From positions 3,038,001 through 3,102,000 of the forward strand of contig SRSI01000050.1 of assembly GCA_005656395.1 (NCBI GenBank): a DNA stretch of 64,000 nucleotides, in the 5' to 3' direction. Origin of the DNA: Strongyloides papillosus. Its lineage: Eukaryota; Nematoda; Chromadorea; Rhabditida; Strongyloididae. Below the pieces are notes generated by a model. The model saw only the letters and a program-made list of their open reading frames with translations. It made no database searches and was not told where the DNA came from. Of the stretch, positions 1 through 11,963 are shown in pieces (the first letter of the stretch is position 1; each line of letters starts with the position of its first letter). The translations under genes were made by a program, and so were the position numbers.

Positions 1-220
1 CTACTTCTATTATCTTTAGCAACATATTAGCAACTCCTTTACTATCAAAAAATGATTTTCCTCTGAAACTTTATTTCTTCCTCTTCTAATTATTTTCCAA
101 GAATAATAAATGCATCCTCCACACCACGATATTTTAAAGCCTCTGTCTCTGCTACAACTTTTATGCAATTAATAAAATGTCCAATCCACCTATTTCTATT
201 ATCAATATTAAAATTTTAAA
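1..220 (-). pseudogene. decayed gene fragment, unidentified family (copy 1, cut by window edge)
   Basis: These bases align by eye, base for base with scattered changes, to 18882-19092, which is part of a longer decayed minus-strand gene. The shared stretch includes the run reading cctctgtctctgctacaac here and cctctgtctgtgccacaac there. Reading frames are broken. I do not recognise the parent protein. The copy probably continues left of the window. Confidence 0.55.
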
Positions 221-300
221 TGTATATGAAGTTCTCAATAATTAATTAATTATTTTTTACCCGTAAAAATAAACTCTTATATATGAAGATTCTCATTTTA

Positions 301-1070
301 AAACTTAGCTGTTTTCTACAACGCAATCCGAGTTTGAATTATTAGAAATTATATTTTTTAATGAAATTATACTTATTTAAATAGCCCAATTTTGTATATT
401 GCTCTCAAAATCATCTTTTAAAATCAAAATTATGAAAAGTCATAGAACAATATTCACTTTTCGTTATACTAAAAAAAATCCAAATATGTTAATTCAAAAA
501 AGAGCAAATACAAGAATAATATTTTTAAATAATTACTCTTTGTGTGATTAGATAATTTATGCCCTCTGCTAATATTAAAAAAAATTTTAAACATTTTTAT
601 ACCAAACAAATAAAAAAAACACAAATTAATTTAAAGCTTTTATTTAAAGAAAAGGGAACAATAATTGATGAAAAATAGCCCTATTTATAATAATTTTAAA
701 ATCAAATTTACTTATCTATTATTTAAATTCCATGTTTCAATATTCTAATTTAATTTTATACCGATGTATAACAAACATATAAATTTATTTTTCGTACCCA
801 ATTATTTAAAAGCATGATCTTTGTAAAAAAGGCTCGCAACTTTAAAGGAAATTGACTTCTAAAAACGTACTTCAAAATATCAAAAGTATTTATTTTTTTT
901 ATAAAAAACGGCAAAATTTATGCAGCAATCTAATACTTCGCGTCGTTCACAGCATTTTTGATGTCGCTTGATAATTTTCAAATTTTTATAAATTTGATTT
1001 TTTAACACGTAGGAGATTTTTTCTACATTACATTTGATTTCTCAAAAATTTGTCCTATTTTTCGCATGTT
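301..1070. repeat. degenerate copy of a terminal-inverted-repeat DNA element
   Basis: The right part (about 830-1060) matches 36,661-36,980: both carry a gaaattgacttct block, then a cttcaaaatat block, then a stretch around tgcgtc/gcgtcg followed by a ttgtcc block. The left part (about 400-480) matches about 36,405-36,480. No open reading frame is present. The ends are eroded, so the boundaries are approximate. It is most likely a non-autonomous element older than the copy at 36.0-37.0 kb. Confidence 0.55.
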
Positions 1071-1204
1071 ATCATTTATGCAAAAAAATTATATTCATAT
1101 TTCTATTGAATTAATATAAAATTAGAATAAATTTATGCAAATTTCAGTATAAAAATTTATTATATCAAAATGAGAAATAATAGCGTATTTCAACTTATTT
1201 TACA

Positions 1205-3379
1205 ATGTTAGTAAAACTTTTACCTCTTTTACTAATTATCTTTCAAGCTACCAAATCTGATTCTGGAAAAGTTACCTTTGGCAAAAATACTTGTGGTTTT
1301 TATAAAGTGAATAATGATGAAGAATTAACCTTTGAGTTCGATAAACTGGAAGAATACAAAACAGAACAAAAAGGATATATAAATTTAAAATTTGATAAAA
1401 TTAGAATTCTTCATCTTTCCTTGGATGGCATAAATGATGGAGCTTCTCCTTGTGGTTTAGAGTTAAACAGATATGATGATGGAGGATATAAAATTTCTTA
1501 TTCTGCTGGATATTATCAAGGAAATAATTTCGATTTTTTGTTACCTCTTTGGTGCAAGATTGAACAATATGAATTTGGATTAGTGTTTTTTGATAGAAAA
1601 AAAGGAGCTGATGACTTAAATAATGTAAATGAAGTTCATACGGTTGAACACGCTGTTTTGATAACTATTAAATCAAGCAATAATAAGATGTTGTTAGGAA
1701 CTAGACCACATCATAAAGTTAATATAATATTAGGTCTATGTCCTTATATTAATTGGGTAAATAAGAAGAGATGGATAGAATTTATACCGGAAGACCACAT
1801 AAAAGATAACGGATTTTTTGAAGAAGAAAATGGATACGCGCATATTGTGGTGCCTTTTTACAAGAAAAATCACAATGCAGAAGAATTTATTTGTGGAAAA
1901 CTAAAGCAACCAACATTGCCGGATTTACTTATTGGATTTAAATTAAAAGAAGATGATAAAAATATAGATATAGCAGGAGAAATCAATCCACTAAATGAAG
2001 AGATAAAGTGCCAATCTTCTGATAACCCACAACATCATTACCACTTTGGTTATTTAGAAACGGACACAAATTATATGTCTGAAAGAATAATGGATGCAAT
2101 GGAGATTCGTAATAAAGACTCAAAACACAAATTTTATGCTGGACAAAGAATATATATTTATAAATGGGACAGTATTTCTAATACTTTGAGAAAGCCAGAG
2201 CCTCATTTTAGAATTTATGTTAATCCTCATGTTACTGAAGAAGCATCGTGTATAAAAAATTTAAAGAGTGATATAAAGGCTAATATCTTGCCTACAATAG
2301 GATCAGTGGATTCAATACAAAAACATCAAAGGAAGAACATATTTTACCGCCTTATCAAATTGGACGATCTCTACCAAAACTTTATCTTTAGATGTTTATC
2401 AAAAGTTGAAGGAAGAAACAAAGTTCATATGGATGAATTCTACTCGAGAGCGGCTGAATATTCTATAAAAAATGAGGAGAAGCCCAACATCATCTACACT
2501 TCGTCTAAAAATCAAATAACTTTTGATAGGAAGAATATTGAAAATTATGGCTCCTATAGATGTAAGGAATCAAAAACAACAAAATTCTTCAACAAAAATG
2601 TTATTACTATGGACAAGGTATATTATTTGCCTGATGAAGGTTCTGAGTTGTCGTTAGGGGATCTAAAAAACAACAACAAACAATATATTGGTTGTATAAA
2701 ACAATATGAATCCCTTGGTGAAATTAAAAAAATAAGGATTGAATTTGGGGAGAATGTCAGGAAGCCTATAGATATTGACAATTTCTCCAAAACAACAGAT
2801 AAAATAGATATTAAGGAGAATCTAGTTACTTATAAAGCACCTAAGGATGTTCCTGGAGTAATAGTCACATGCATATACCAAACACCGGCTGAGACAACCT
2901 TTTATACAAAGCGACAGATTAGTTTTGTTATCAGAGGAGGTACTAAAACCAAGAACATTGCAATAATTAATACAAATAAGGACAAGACTGTAGATGAATA
3001 CGTAGATAATTCAACACCTTGGATAGCAGCAATCGTAGCTACTGTTGTTTTATCTTGCATAGTAGTAATTATGGTGGCATACTTAGTCGTTAAAAGGACT
3101 AAAAAAATAAAAATAGGAAATGGTTCGTCATCATCAATATCTTATTCTGGATCATCTTCACTCTCCAAAAGTAACAACAAGGGGTCAAGCGGTATGAATG
3201 GTAATAAAAAGACAGCTACAGGGAAATCCAAAAATGCTCTTAACTTAATTGTTATAAAAATGAATAAAAATGGAAATGATTCGAAAACGTCTACATCTTC
3301 AAGTAATGTTACTGGAAATTCAGCTTCTACAAATCTCGGTAAAAATCATTTCAAAAATGTTAAATTCGCAGCTAAATAG
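1205..3379 (+). CDS. putative type I membrane protein, secreted ectodomain, unknown family
   Basis: Single-exon frame of 724 aa. It starts with a hydrophobic signal peptide (MLVKLLPLLLIIFQ) and has one transmembrane segment near residues 605-627 (WIAAIVATVVLSCIVVIMV) followed by a basic stop-transfer KRTKKIK. The ectodomain of about 590 residues has many cysteines and charged residues and no fold I recognise. The cytoplasmic tail is rich in Ser, Asn, Gly and Lys and is probably disordered. The topology resembles the split gene at 58-59.4 kb, but I cannot show homology between them. The start is the first ATG after a stop-rich AT region. Function is unknown; a surface-exposed protein is the safest inference. 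Confidence 0.8.
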   Translation: MLVKLLPLLLIIFQATKSDSGKVTFGKNTCGFYKVNNDEELTFEFDKLEEYKTEQKGYINLKFDKIRILHLSLDGINDGASPCGLELNRYDDGGYKISYSAGYYQGNNFDFLLPLWCKIEQYEFGLVFFDRKKGADDLNNVNEVHTVEHAVLITIKSSNNKMLLGTRPHHKVNIILGLCPYINWVNKKRWIEFIPEDHIKDNGFFEEENGYAHIVVPFYKKNHNAEEFICGKLKQPTLPDLLIGFKLKEDDKNIDIAGEINPLNEEIKCQSSDNPQHHYHFGYLETDTNYMSERIMDAMEIRNKDSKHKFYAGQRIYIYKWDSISNTLRKPEPHFRIYVNPHVTEEASCIKNLKSDIKANILPTIGSVDSIQKHQRKNIFYRLIKLDDLYQNFIFRCLSKVEGRNKVHMDEFYSRAAEYSIKNEEKPNIIYTSSKNQITFDRKNIENYGSYRCKESKTTKFFNKNVITMDKVYYLPDEGSELSLGDLKNNNKQYIGCIKQYESLGEIKKIRIEFGENVRKPIDIDNFSKTTDKIDIKENLVTYKAPKDVPGVIVTCIYQTPAETTFYTKRQISFVIRGGTKTKNIAIINTNKDKTVDEYVDNSTPWIAAIVATVVLSCIVVIMVAYLVVKRTKKIKIGNGSSSSISYSGSSSLSKSNNKGSSGMNGNKKTATGKSKNALNLIVIKMNKNGNDSKTSTSSSNVTGNSASTNLGKNHFKNVKFAAK

Positions 3380-4502
3380 TGGAAAATATATTGTGTAGTA
3401 AATTCTTTTGTAACAATTCTAAATTTTTAATCTATTTTTTATGATCAAAGTAATTGTAATTTAATAGTCAAAGTGTAAATTGTTATTAAAAGAATAAAAT
3501 CATAAAAGTTTATTTAAATAATCATCTTTTTTTACATATAATAACATCTTTTCTTTTTGAATATAATATATCAGATATTTTTTAATACTCTATGAACTTA
3601 TGCGAATCTATAAATTCATATTAGTAAAATTACCCACTAAAATTTATCATATATCACTGTTAAACATTTAATAATCTTGATAAATTAAAGTTTCACCATC
3701 TTTGTTCCAATACATCTGAGGTACAATAAGACAACATTTTAACGATAAGCATTCTTATGTTTTTTGAAATTGCATATGATTATTACTAAGCCATTACTCT
3801 AAATGCAAAATTTATTCTATAGTAAAGAAAATAAGAATAGCAATATAATCTTTACCATAATTCCTTTTAACTTAACCAACTTTTGTGATTAAATAGTCAA
3901 GAAATGTATCTTTTCCTATTTTAGGGAAAAATTATTTTGAGACATTTCTTGACATACTGCTTTTAAAGATATTTTTAGCATAATTTTATACAGAGAATAA
4001 CTTTTTTTTAATTGTAAAATTGACATATGACTCACTTGCAAGAATTATTACCAGAATAAGAGGAAACATAATGCAACAAATATCTATAATAAAATACTAA
4101 AGTTATAGACCAAAAAAGTGATAACCGTTTTTCTAAATAAAAAAATTATTTACTTAAACAGCTATTACTCAATCAAAACCTGATGAAAACAAATAAAATA
4201 AAATTTCTATATAGATATCAGTCAAACTTAAAGAATGAAGCTGTGACAAAAGTTACTACCTAAAAAAGAGCCATATCAACTCAAAAATCAAATCCTGCGC
4301 CTAAGCAGCAACGAGAAAAATGTGTTTTTCCCATGTTGATGTCTAATTATTAATGAAATAAAAATTTTTTACTAAAACAAAGCCATAGTTAATAATAATA
4401 AAGATAACCAACTACTTGATCTATTATTGTAATTATACTTCTAAGAGAAAAAATATTTTAATAAAAAAGTTACTTTATTTTGTTCATTAAAATTCTTCAC
4501 AC
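3380..4502. other. intergenic, no gene seen
   Basis: Very AT-rich DNA with no open frame or splice-paired exon that I can support. It separates the membrane-protein gene from a fragment of the repeat element. Confidence 0.6.
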
Positions 4503-4650
4503 TAAAAAATAGGACACGAAACAGTGTAAAATGTTATTATTTCATTCCATATAATAAAATTATATTTTTTTGACTTCTGACATATCTTATCGCAATTATT
4601 TTGAATACGAAAGTTAAAACACTAATTAAAAAATTAGTAATTTAAAGCTT
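4503..4650. repeat. left-end fragment of the terminal-inverted-repeat element
   Basis: The order of blocks aggacac, gtaaaatg, ataaaatt, then a cgcaattattttga block and an attaaaa block is the same as at 36,040-36,170 and 39,757-39,880. Only the left end is present, so it is a truncated or solo end. Confidence 0.5.
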
Positions 4651-4771
4651 TTCATTACTTTAAGCTTATTAGATCATGAGAAGTATATTATGTAAAGTTA
4701 TTAATAATATTATTAGAAAGAAATTACATAGATACAAATTATAAAAAGCTTTTTTTTATTTTTGCAGTTAA

Positions 4772-5709
4772 TTATATGTTTGGTATTTCAAAATCAAACT
4801 CTTTAAAGTCATAATAATATATTTCAATTAATTTTTTTAAAATATCCTTTTCTTTATAGAATTTTTCAATAAATTCGATTGTTTTTGCTTTTCCAGTTGT
4901 TGAATGTTTTATCCTGTAAGTTCTTATTTCTCTATCTATATATTCAACTTTTTCACGTGGAACATTTTGTTGAATTAAGATTTCTTCTAATGACTTGTAA
5001 AAGGAGTCCAAATTTTTTGGATCAAATTTTAATACAGCAAATTTGTTTTTATTTTTCAAATAGTTACATTGCCTAGAATGTTATTTATTCAGATTTTTTT
5101 TTAAACATACATTGTTTGAGGATAAAAATGAGCTTTCGTTTGAAAATAACCATGAACTGCTGAAATATATCCAGATGTTAAAATATTATACAATTTATTT
5201 ACAAAACATTTAAAATTCTTGCCACATCCTAAGCAAAATTGTTTGTAATTTCGTACTTTATGTGTATAACATAAATGGACAAAACCACTGATAAATCTTT
5301 CTATTGGATTTCTAACAACCATAATAACTTTCCATGTTTTGAGAAAACTAACTTCATTACTTTTGCCGTGAATTTTAATTAAATCACCAAACGACCCTAA
5401 AAAATTATTCTTTTTATATACACAAGTTTTGAATTTGAAAGTAAAGTCAGCTAAATGATCAAAGTTTTTCAAAAAAACTTTTTCCATATCTAAATAGCAT
5501 AATATACTCGTTAGCATAGAACTAAAGCTTTTATGTACAGTACATGTTGCTAATTTGTATTTAGGTGCTACAAAATATTTTTCCTTAACGACTTTCCTAT
5601 TATAGATGATTCCTTTGTATTTATCTGTTGAATTAGAACTACTTGTTATATATGATTCAATAACTGATAATAAAGTGAATGTTGAAAATAATAACGTTAA
5701 ATATTTCAT
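4772..5709 (-). CDS. carbohydrate sulfotransferase-like protein (nematode family)
   Basis: Two exons (5709..5111 and 5072..4772) join across a 38 nt intron in frame to give 299 aa. After a short N-terminal hydrophobic segment (MKYLTLLFSTFTLLSVIES), likely a signal anchor, the protein has the nematode sulfotransferase pattern. There is a TCTVHKSFSSMLTSILCYL block near the 5'-phosphosulfate loop, a VRNPIERFISGF block corresponding to the 3'-phosphate motif, a CLGCGKNFKCF cysteine pair, and FYPQTMQCNY near the C-terminal part of the domain. Such enzymes move sulfate from PAPS to glycans in the Golgi. Typical HK.MST loops contain Asn-Met, whereas this one has Ser-Phe. I chose the internal Met because the frame upstream (from 5793) adds 28 non-conserved residues before the hydrophobic segment. 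Confidence 0.8.
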
Positions 5710-5793
5710 TTGTTTGAATAAAAGTGTTTTAGTACCATTTGATATTTGAAATATAAAATCATTTAATTTATATATTCCTTCATTTATGTTCAA

Positions 5794-6099
5794 ATATATA
5801 AAGAAAGTTTAAATAATATTGTGAAACATACAATAAGGATATTCCCATAATAATCAAATTTTTTTAGTTTGTGATAACTAGTAATAAAGTAATATTATTT
5901 TTTGTCCATCGTAAAATGTCAAAATATCTAGAAATAAATTTTTTTTTCAAAAACTATTGTTTTAAAGTATCTAAATGTTTCACATGCTATAAAAAATAAC
6001 CTATTTTTATTTATTGGTAGAATTTTAGAAATTTTTTTATGATATTACAAGCAGAATACATGAAGAAGGGTAAACAGACATATTATTACTAGTATAATA
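5794..6099. other. intergenic, no gene seen
   Basis: AT-rich spacer between the sulfotransferase start and the end of the GUF1 relic. I see no supported coding or RNA feature. Confidence 0.5.
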
Positions 6100-7060
6100 G
6101 TAGTATTTACCTATTGAATATCCTTCAATATCATGCAAATCATGATTCCTCCAATGTAATTGAACATTAACCCAGAATTTCTGTATTGCCTTATTTTTAT
6201 GTATATCTTTAGTACATCCTACTAATGAGAGCTGTAAAATAGATCATCTACTTTGAACTATCAGAAGAACATCTGCACATAATAGAATTTTAACTAATAT
6301 TAATGAAATAGCTCCATTAAATTGTCTATATTATGAATCAAAAATTAAACTTTGAAATGGGGCTTCTCGCTCTCCAGAAGGTGTTGGGAACCTTATCAAT
6401 TACAGCATCCAATACGTTAGAAACATTTAACCTAGATTTTGCTGATGCATTGATCATTTCACTTTCATCCATGTAAGTGGGGATTTCATCTCATTTTGTA
6501 CCTAAAAAAAATTTAATTTTTAAATGTAGGTTAATCTAAACTTCTTTTGACATGAGCACTTTTTAATTAAACTTTTTTTTAGAATAATAGAACAATAGTT
6601 GTTGGAAGATCATATTCAAATGCTAACTAACAATTAGAAATTGTCTGATCTTGAACACCTTGATTAGTAGAAACAAATAAAACAATACCATTACATGCTG
6701 GTAAATTTTCTGGCAGCTTCAAACCTAAAATCCACATGCCCTAGAGTATCAATTGGATCAACAAGATAACCATCATATACTATTGAACAAATTTGTACTT
6801 TCACTGTAATTCCTCGCTCTTTCTCAACCTGTAGTTTATCAAAAACTTGTGCTTTTTTTGTATTAGAATTAACAACATCGACTAATTGTAATATTCTATC
6901 AGCTGATGTACTTTTTACGTGGTCTACATAAGCAAGTATGCTAAAATTCCGAATTTTTTTTGGAGTAAATCCTTCTAATGAAGGTAGTTTTCCAGGATCA
7001 TTACTTTTAACTATTATCTTCCCGAGGAACTTCAATTTTCGCATGTTGGAAATAGGATTG
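6100..7060 (-). pseudogene. guf-1 (pseudogene): GUF1/LepA translation GTPase pseudogene
   Basis: The minus strand encodes recognisable pieces of the mitochondrial elongation factor 4 (GUF1/LepA). The order is IRNFSILAYVDHVKST (G1 P-loop), QVFDKLQVEKERGITVK (switch region), PIDTLGHVDF (G3), then a TNQGVQDQT piece, a SEMINASAKSRLNVSNVLDA piece, and a region like the domain II start APFK...FDS. The G1 Gly is replaced by Val (HVDHGKST expected), the G3 Pro is replaced by Leu, and stops and frame changes follow from about 6,690 down. The real GUF1 is about 650 aa. This copy is dead. Part of it (6840-7263) is repeated at 15,515-15,958. Confidence 0.8.
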
Positions 7061-7257
7061 AAAATAGAAAAACAATGATAACATCTACATATACATTTTA
7101 CCAGAAGCATTAATGGCATTTATATACACAATAAGTAGAAAACATGCTTTGGAAAGTGATAAAGATCTACAATTGTTTGACATTTTTCAAGATTTATTAC
7201 CATTGCAAATAATAAAACTTTCTTAATTATAAATAACAAGTAAACAAGTAATTTTGT

Positions 7258-7700
7258 TAGATTCTTAACTTTTTTTTTGGGCTCCACTTTAGCAAGAATC
7301 TCTTCATGGTAGTCTTCAAAATATTTAAACAATTTATCCACCATACTCTCAATACTAAAGATATGTGATGTTATTCTTAAGATATCTTTGTCACTCGCAG
7401 GACTATCACTAAATACCTCAACAGCTTACAGTCCTTCTTAGAACCCTTACCACCACCAAAGGTATTCATCAACATCTCCAACATAAACCTCTTGAATTGA
7501 TCTCTCCTTCCTTATATTATAAAAAATTTCCATAATCCTTATCAATATAATCATCGCTATCATCAACTAAACAATAAATACATTCCGTTCTCTTGATTGA
7601 TGTTAACGTCTGCTCAAAGTATTTCTTCACCAAACATGTAATATATAACTATAGAAAATTACCAACAAGTCTTAATTCATTAAAAAGGTACCCAAAACAA
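7258..7700 (-). pseudogene. decayed fragment of unidentified family (copy 2)
   Basis: Aligned by eye to 18,340-18,750. Shared pieces include VEPKKKVKN / VKPKKEVKV, KYFEDYHEEI / ECFEDCCEKI and IKRTECIYCLVDDSDDY / IKRTACIYCLVGDGDKY, in the same order. Several frameshifts and stops interrupt it. It abuts the GUF1 relic at about 7258, where similarity to the second GUF1 copy also ends. Confidence 0.6.
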
Positions 7701-8546
7701 ACACCAGAAGATCGTTAAAAAAGTAACTTAACATTTATATAATGATTTCAAGTCATCTATATGTTATACTTATTTTTTATGCACTAACTTTATAGTTGAA
7801 AAAATGATGTATTTCCTTTAACAATTATAGAAAAATATCTGATTTTTACTTAGATGACAAAATAAAATATTAGTGTACACTTTTTGTTAATTTGTAGACA
7901 TCTATAAATAAATACAATATATATAGGTAGTGAAATTACTATAATAAATGATTTATTTATAATAATGGAGAAAAAAATGGTAAAAGGAAAATGAAGATAG
8001 TGTACGATTTTTTTAAATTATAATTTTTTCATAAATAGAAATATGTGGGCAGTCTTTTTAGGTGATTATAAGAAGAAGGGAAACATTTTTATCTTTCTTC
8101 CAGTACTTCGGTTAGGGGTTTAGAAAAAATTAAATTAGTGAGTTTTTTGGGTGATTTATTAGTCTAAAGTATCGCGAATTATGAAAATTGTATTTTCTTA
8201 CGTTTAGATTATGGAATAGATAAAAAAAATTAAACAATAATATCAATATTATTGCAATTTTAATAATGCATAAATTTAGTTTCCATTGAAAAAAATAATA
8301 AGTAATTTATTGTTAAAATGCTTTGATTAATTAAAAAACATAATTTATAGGGCACTGGATCTGTTCATAATGAAGAGATATGTATAAGTAGAAACAAATA
8401 CAGTTCAATCATTAACGATAGGTTATTATGGAGAAATTGTTATTGCATATAAAAAAATAATCTTTCTTTACTATACTATAATAGATTAAAAAATAATTTT
8501 TCTAAGATGACTGTATTAAAACATTATTACCTTGTTCGCATAAGAA
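7701..8546. other. intergenic, no gene seen
   Basis: AT-rich spacer. No open frame or exon pair stands out on either strand. Confidence 0.5.
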
Positions 8547-9432
8547 TTACTCAACTTCCTCCATTGTTGGAAGAACATTTCCATCATCTTTGTCGAACAA
8601 TGCATCCTTTGTACGATCCAAATCCTCTTCCCATGTTCAATTAAATTCACTTTTATCTACTTCTTTAACAGTAACTTTTCTAACTTTTTCACATTAGTAA
8701 CTGGAGACTTACCATATTCTTTTGTAACTTTTAGCAACGTAAAATTCGATGTTCCACTACCTCTCACAAATTTATCATCAACATTCTCTTCTTTTTTACG
8801 TTCTGTAGACTGGAAGTCGTTAACTTTCTTGTCCATCAAAACACTATTCAAAGGCACATCTTCCGATTTAATATTTATAAATATTTTGCCCTTTGGTCTC
8901 TTCTTGGACGTCTCAGAAAATTTTCAAATAATCTCAAGATGCTTTTCCAAACATTCGTCGAAGATTGATTGCGAAAGTATGGCGCGACACTCTTGTGTGA
9001 TGTACTTGCTTCATCTTCGGAAAAATCACTCGGTAGAGGCTGACCATTACGTGCTCTAAGCCGTCTAGCAAACTCCGAATTGTCAAACGTTTCACTACCT
9101 GTATCTGGGTGATTTTTAGAAAATCGTTGATTGTCTGGACCTTCAGAAAACTGTTGATTGTTCGGAGCCTTAGAAAATTGTTGGCTGTCCGTATCCTTGG
9201 AATTATCACTTTCACTGTAAATTCGGAAAATCTTATAGACAGAAGGAATTTTTGGGCCCTTTGTACTTCTTTGATTGTTGTCCCAGTGGAGAGACTGACT
9301 ACCGTTACTGTGGAACGACCGATTATAGTTCTTGTACGATGACTGACCGTTATTCTTGCGAAAGGGTGGTCGGTTACGCTCCTTGTCTTTTAAAGCGCGA
9401 AGTATTTTATGCATCCCGGTTTCATCAACCAT
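8547..9432 (-). pseudogene. low-complexity charged protein, probably decaying
   Basis: An open frame from 9432 encodes a hydrophilic Asn/Ser/Arg-rich protein with a short internal repeat (DSQQFSKAPNNQQFSEGPDN, QRFSK). A 41 nt GT-AG interval (8912-8952, weak donor GTTTGG) would join it in frame to 8911..8657 (TSKKRPKGKIFINIKSEDVP onward). After the stop at 8657, plausible coding text continues in another frame (KVTVKEVDKSEFN, stop, TWEEDLDRTKDALFDKDDGN, VLPTMEEVE) down to 8547. One frameshift and one stop would therefore have to be repaired, which argues for a pseudogene. I do not recognise the family. It could also be a gene whose real C-terminus is the stop at 8657. Confidence 0.5.
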
Positions 9433-10529
9433 TGTAGACGGTTGAGAATAAAGTTTTGAAATATTAAAAAATTTACTTAAGGTGTAATTCTACTCCAAAA
9501 AGATGATAAAAAGCAGAGATTCTTTATAAAAAAGATGACAAATCCGAAGCTGGATAAATGTTTACTTAGAAGTTAAAGGAGTTATGTTATGATTAAAATA
9601 AAAGTCATTTTGAAATTACACTAGAGGAAAAGATACCCTTCTCTTACTCCTGGAAAATTACAATATTTGAAAACGACAAAACATATGTATCAATAAACAA
9701 AAAGGTAATAAATTTCGTGAGGTACACGATAGATAGAAACTTTGAGCCGAAATACTCTTAAAAAATAATTTATTTTCTGTAGTAATTGCTATCTTCCCAA
9801 TAACTATTTTATAAATCAATTCATTAATTGTAAGTGATGTTGAAGAGGAAAAAATCCGAAAAAACGGTGGTATAACCCATATACAATGGAATTTAGTGAT
9901 GAACCACAATCATTGGTTCCACATTGAATCGTCATTTAATAAATACAGGATAGGAAATATTTTACAAAATTGATATATTCTACTACCATTCTTGTTTGAG
10001 ATCCGTTGACTAAGTGGCCCCAATTTTTGGTATTTGAATTATCATCTTGAGAGGTGTTGTAAATTTAAGAAATTTTTTTTTAATTTTCCAAATTGTTTAA
10101 AAATTTTACTATATACAATAAATACAAACATACAATAGGTGGAAATATACAATAAATACATAATTAATTCAAATATACAGTATATACATTATAAGTTATA
10201 AAATTAAATTATAAATTAGACCCATCAAAACGAAGGGGCCCTTAAACTAAATTTGCTCCTCAACTCCCCTTAAATTGAACCGGTTTAGTATCTGCACGAA
10301 ATTATTGCAATTCTAGACAAATTCCCCATCCCCCACATACTTAAGAAGCCAAAAAATGACATTGTTCTCTACTTTAACCAACCAACGGACTCTGAAGCAA
10401 CAAATAAATAAATATGATAAAGACTTACGCAGCAAATGTTGTGAAAAAGTAGAAACAAAGATCCAAAGACACGACAGGAATGAAATACCAAAGTAAAGAG
10501 GCGGAAGGCAAACACCAGAACCCTTGTCT
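9433..10529. other. intergenic; imperfect tacaataaata-type repeats at 10,105-10,200
   Basis: No convincing coding region. At 10,105-10,200 the units tatacaataaatacaaacat, atacaatagg, tatacaataaatacataatt and tatacagtatatacattat form an imperfect short-period repeat. An intron-like interval with a perfect GTAAGT donor and TTGCTTCAG acceptor lies on the minus strand at 10,394-10,430, which may mean a transcript crosses here. Confidence 0.45.
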
Positions 10530-10964
10530 TCATTTTGTGTATATCGTCCGCCATCTACTTTGTACCGAGATTTCCCAGAAGTTAAAAGTAATAAATAATG
10601 TGAAAAATTAACTTACTCTAAGAGAAAATCCATAAATTGAGTTTCAGGAAAAAGCGAAATAGTTTGACGTACGGTACACAGACTTCTACGAGAATAGTTA
10701 ACACGCGCGTAAGGTCTATGTCCGTACATCTTTTCAATAACCACCAACTTTTGGCGCAAGGCCAAGGGAAAGCCAAAGCAACCCGTTACATAAATCCTAC
10801 TCCTCTGATGACGGATTGTTCTGGAAACAGTAGTGTCTTGCAATATAAAAAAGAGTCATTAATAATTAAACATTGTGCTTTGGAAAATGAAATTAAACAA
10901 TAGTTCGTTAAAGAAAAATGAGGGAAAGTACCATCTTACCGAGGAAATTAACGACAATTCCCAT
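10530..10964 (-). CDS. possible small three-exon gene, unknown product
   Basis: Exons 10964..10940, 10836..10617 and 10557..10530 join in frame through introns with strong donors (GTAAGA, GTAAGT) to give about 90 aa, starting MGIVVNFLDTTVSRTI and ending RWRTIYTK. The middle exon is basic (RHQRSRIY, YGHRPYARVNYSRRS). It is richer in G and C than its surroundings, which is why I list it. No family is recognised. The strand choice rests mainly on the splice signals. The 5' end and the intron of 103 nt are uncertain. Confidence 0.3.
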
Positions 10965-11963
10965 TAATAAGGTCGGCCAAAATATTGGAATCTCGAAAAA
11001 TCTATCACCAAAAGTGAATTGTCATTTGCACCATATATGTAATCTTTCACTCTACATTAATTCTCGGTGAAAAGACATGTGTCAGTGAGTTTAGGTATCT
11101 TTGATTGTTAAGGAGCAAAGTCCAAGGGTAAATTGGAGAAGTGTGCACAAAAAGTTCTGTATTCACTTTTAATAGGGGTTGAATGGTATTTAAACGATAG
11201 CCTTTAACGGATTACGAAATACCATTTGTTCTAGAAAGAATTCCATTTATTTTAAAATATTTTAAGTTAAATTAGTTGGCTTGTGCCTTAAATATTTTTG
11301 TCCTGATTATTTCGAAATTTCCTCTGTTTAATAACGATATGGTGCGCTCCATACCTCGATTGTTACCACGCTTCTTTCATAATGATATTTTAATAATATT
11401 ATCACACCTAAAATGTTATCATACATTTTTTTTTTATTCCCATGTCGTAGGGATTTGACATATATTTCATCATAATAATCGCATAGTGATTTTCGCAAAA
11501 ACTTTCTTTATTATTTTACATTTTTGCAAATTATACTTTTCTTTGTGTCCCAACGTTTATTTCATCTTTTGCCTTTTATACTAATTTTCTTTTTTCACAG
11601 CTTCTTGTAGATTTTTACAATAAAATTTAATTATTCTGTTGATAAATAGTGCTCTATAGTAATTTTTTTGTTATCACGGTAAAACAACTCCCATGTTATT
11701 TTTTTTTATTTTACGAGGAAATTTGCACATTTTTACAGGATAGTGGAAATGGTCGATGCAATTTAATTTTCTTTCACGCTTGCCCACAATGTTTTCCACC
11801 CCTCATTTCGATATACTCTTTCAACTCAATTACATGTACTTCTACGTCGTTTTTTTGTTTCTATCACATTTTCTTCAACATAATTATATTAATTTATATT
11901 TTTCAGAGATAGTCTGTAAATTATTCTGTATATAATATTTGTTCAACCTACATTCTACAAAAA
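10965..11963. other. upstream region of the PUF gene, no gene seen
   Basis: AT-rich with long T tracts (11,420-11,720) and short chance frames only. It probably contains the promoter and 5' UTR of the PUF gene that starts at 11,964. Confidence 0.5.

Noticed and set aside
8934..9342. Overlapping frames in both directions inside the 8.5-9.4 kb locus
   Set aside because: Shadows of the repeated QQFS...NNQ codons; only the minus frame from 9432 has a coherent composition.
10100..10210. Possible CRISPR-like or satellite array (tacaataaata units)
   Set aside because: Units are irregular in length and spacing, without unique spacers; a simple AT microsatellite-like tract.
10637..10903. 88-codon plus-strand frame opposite the small spliced gene
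   Set aside because: The minus strand has strong splice donors at matching borders, and the plus frame has none.
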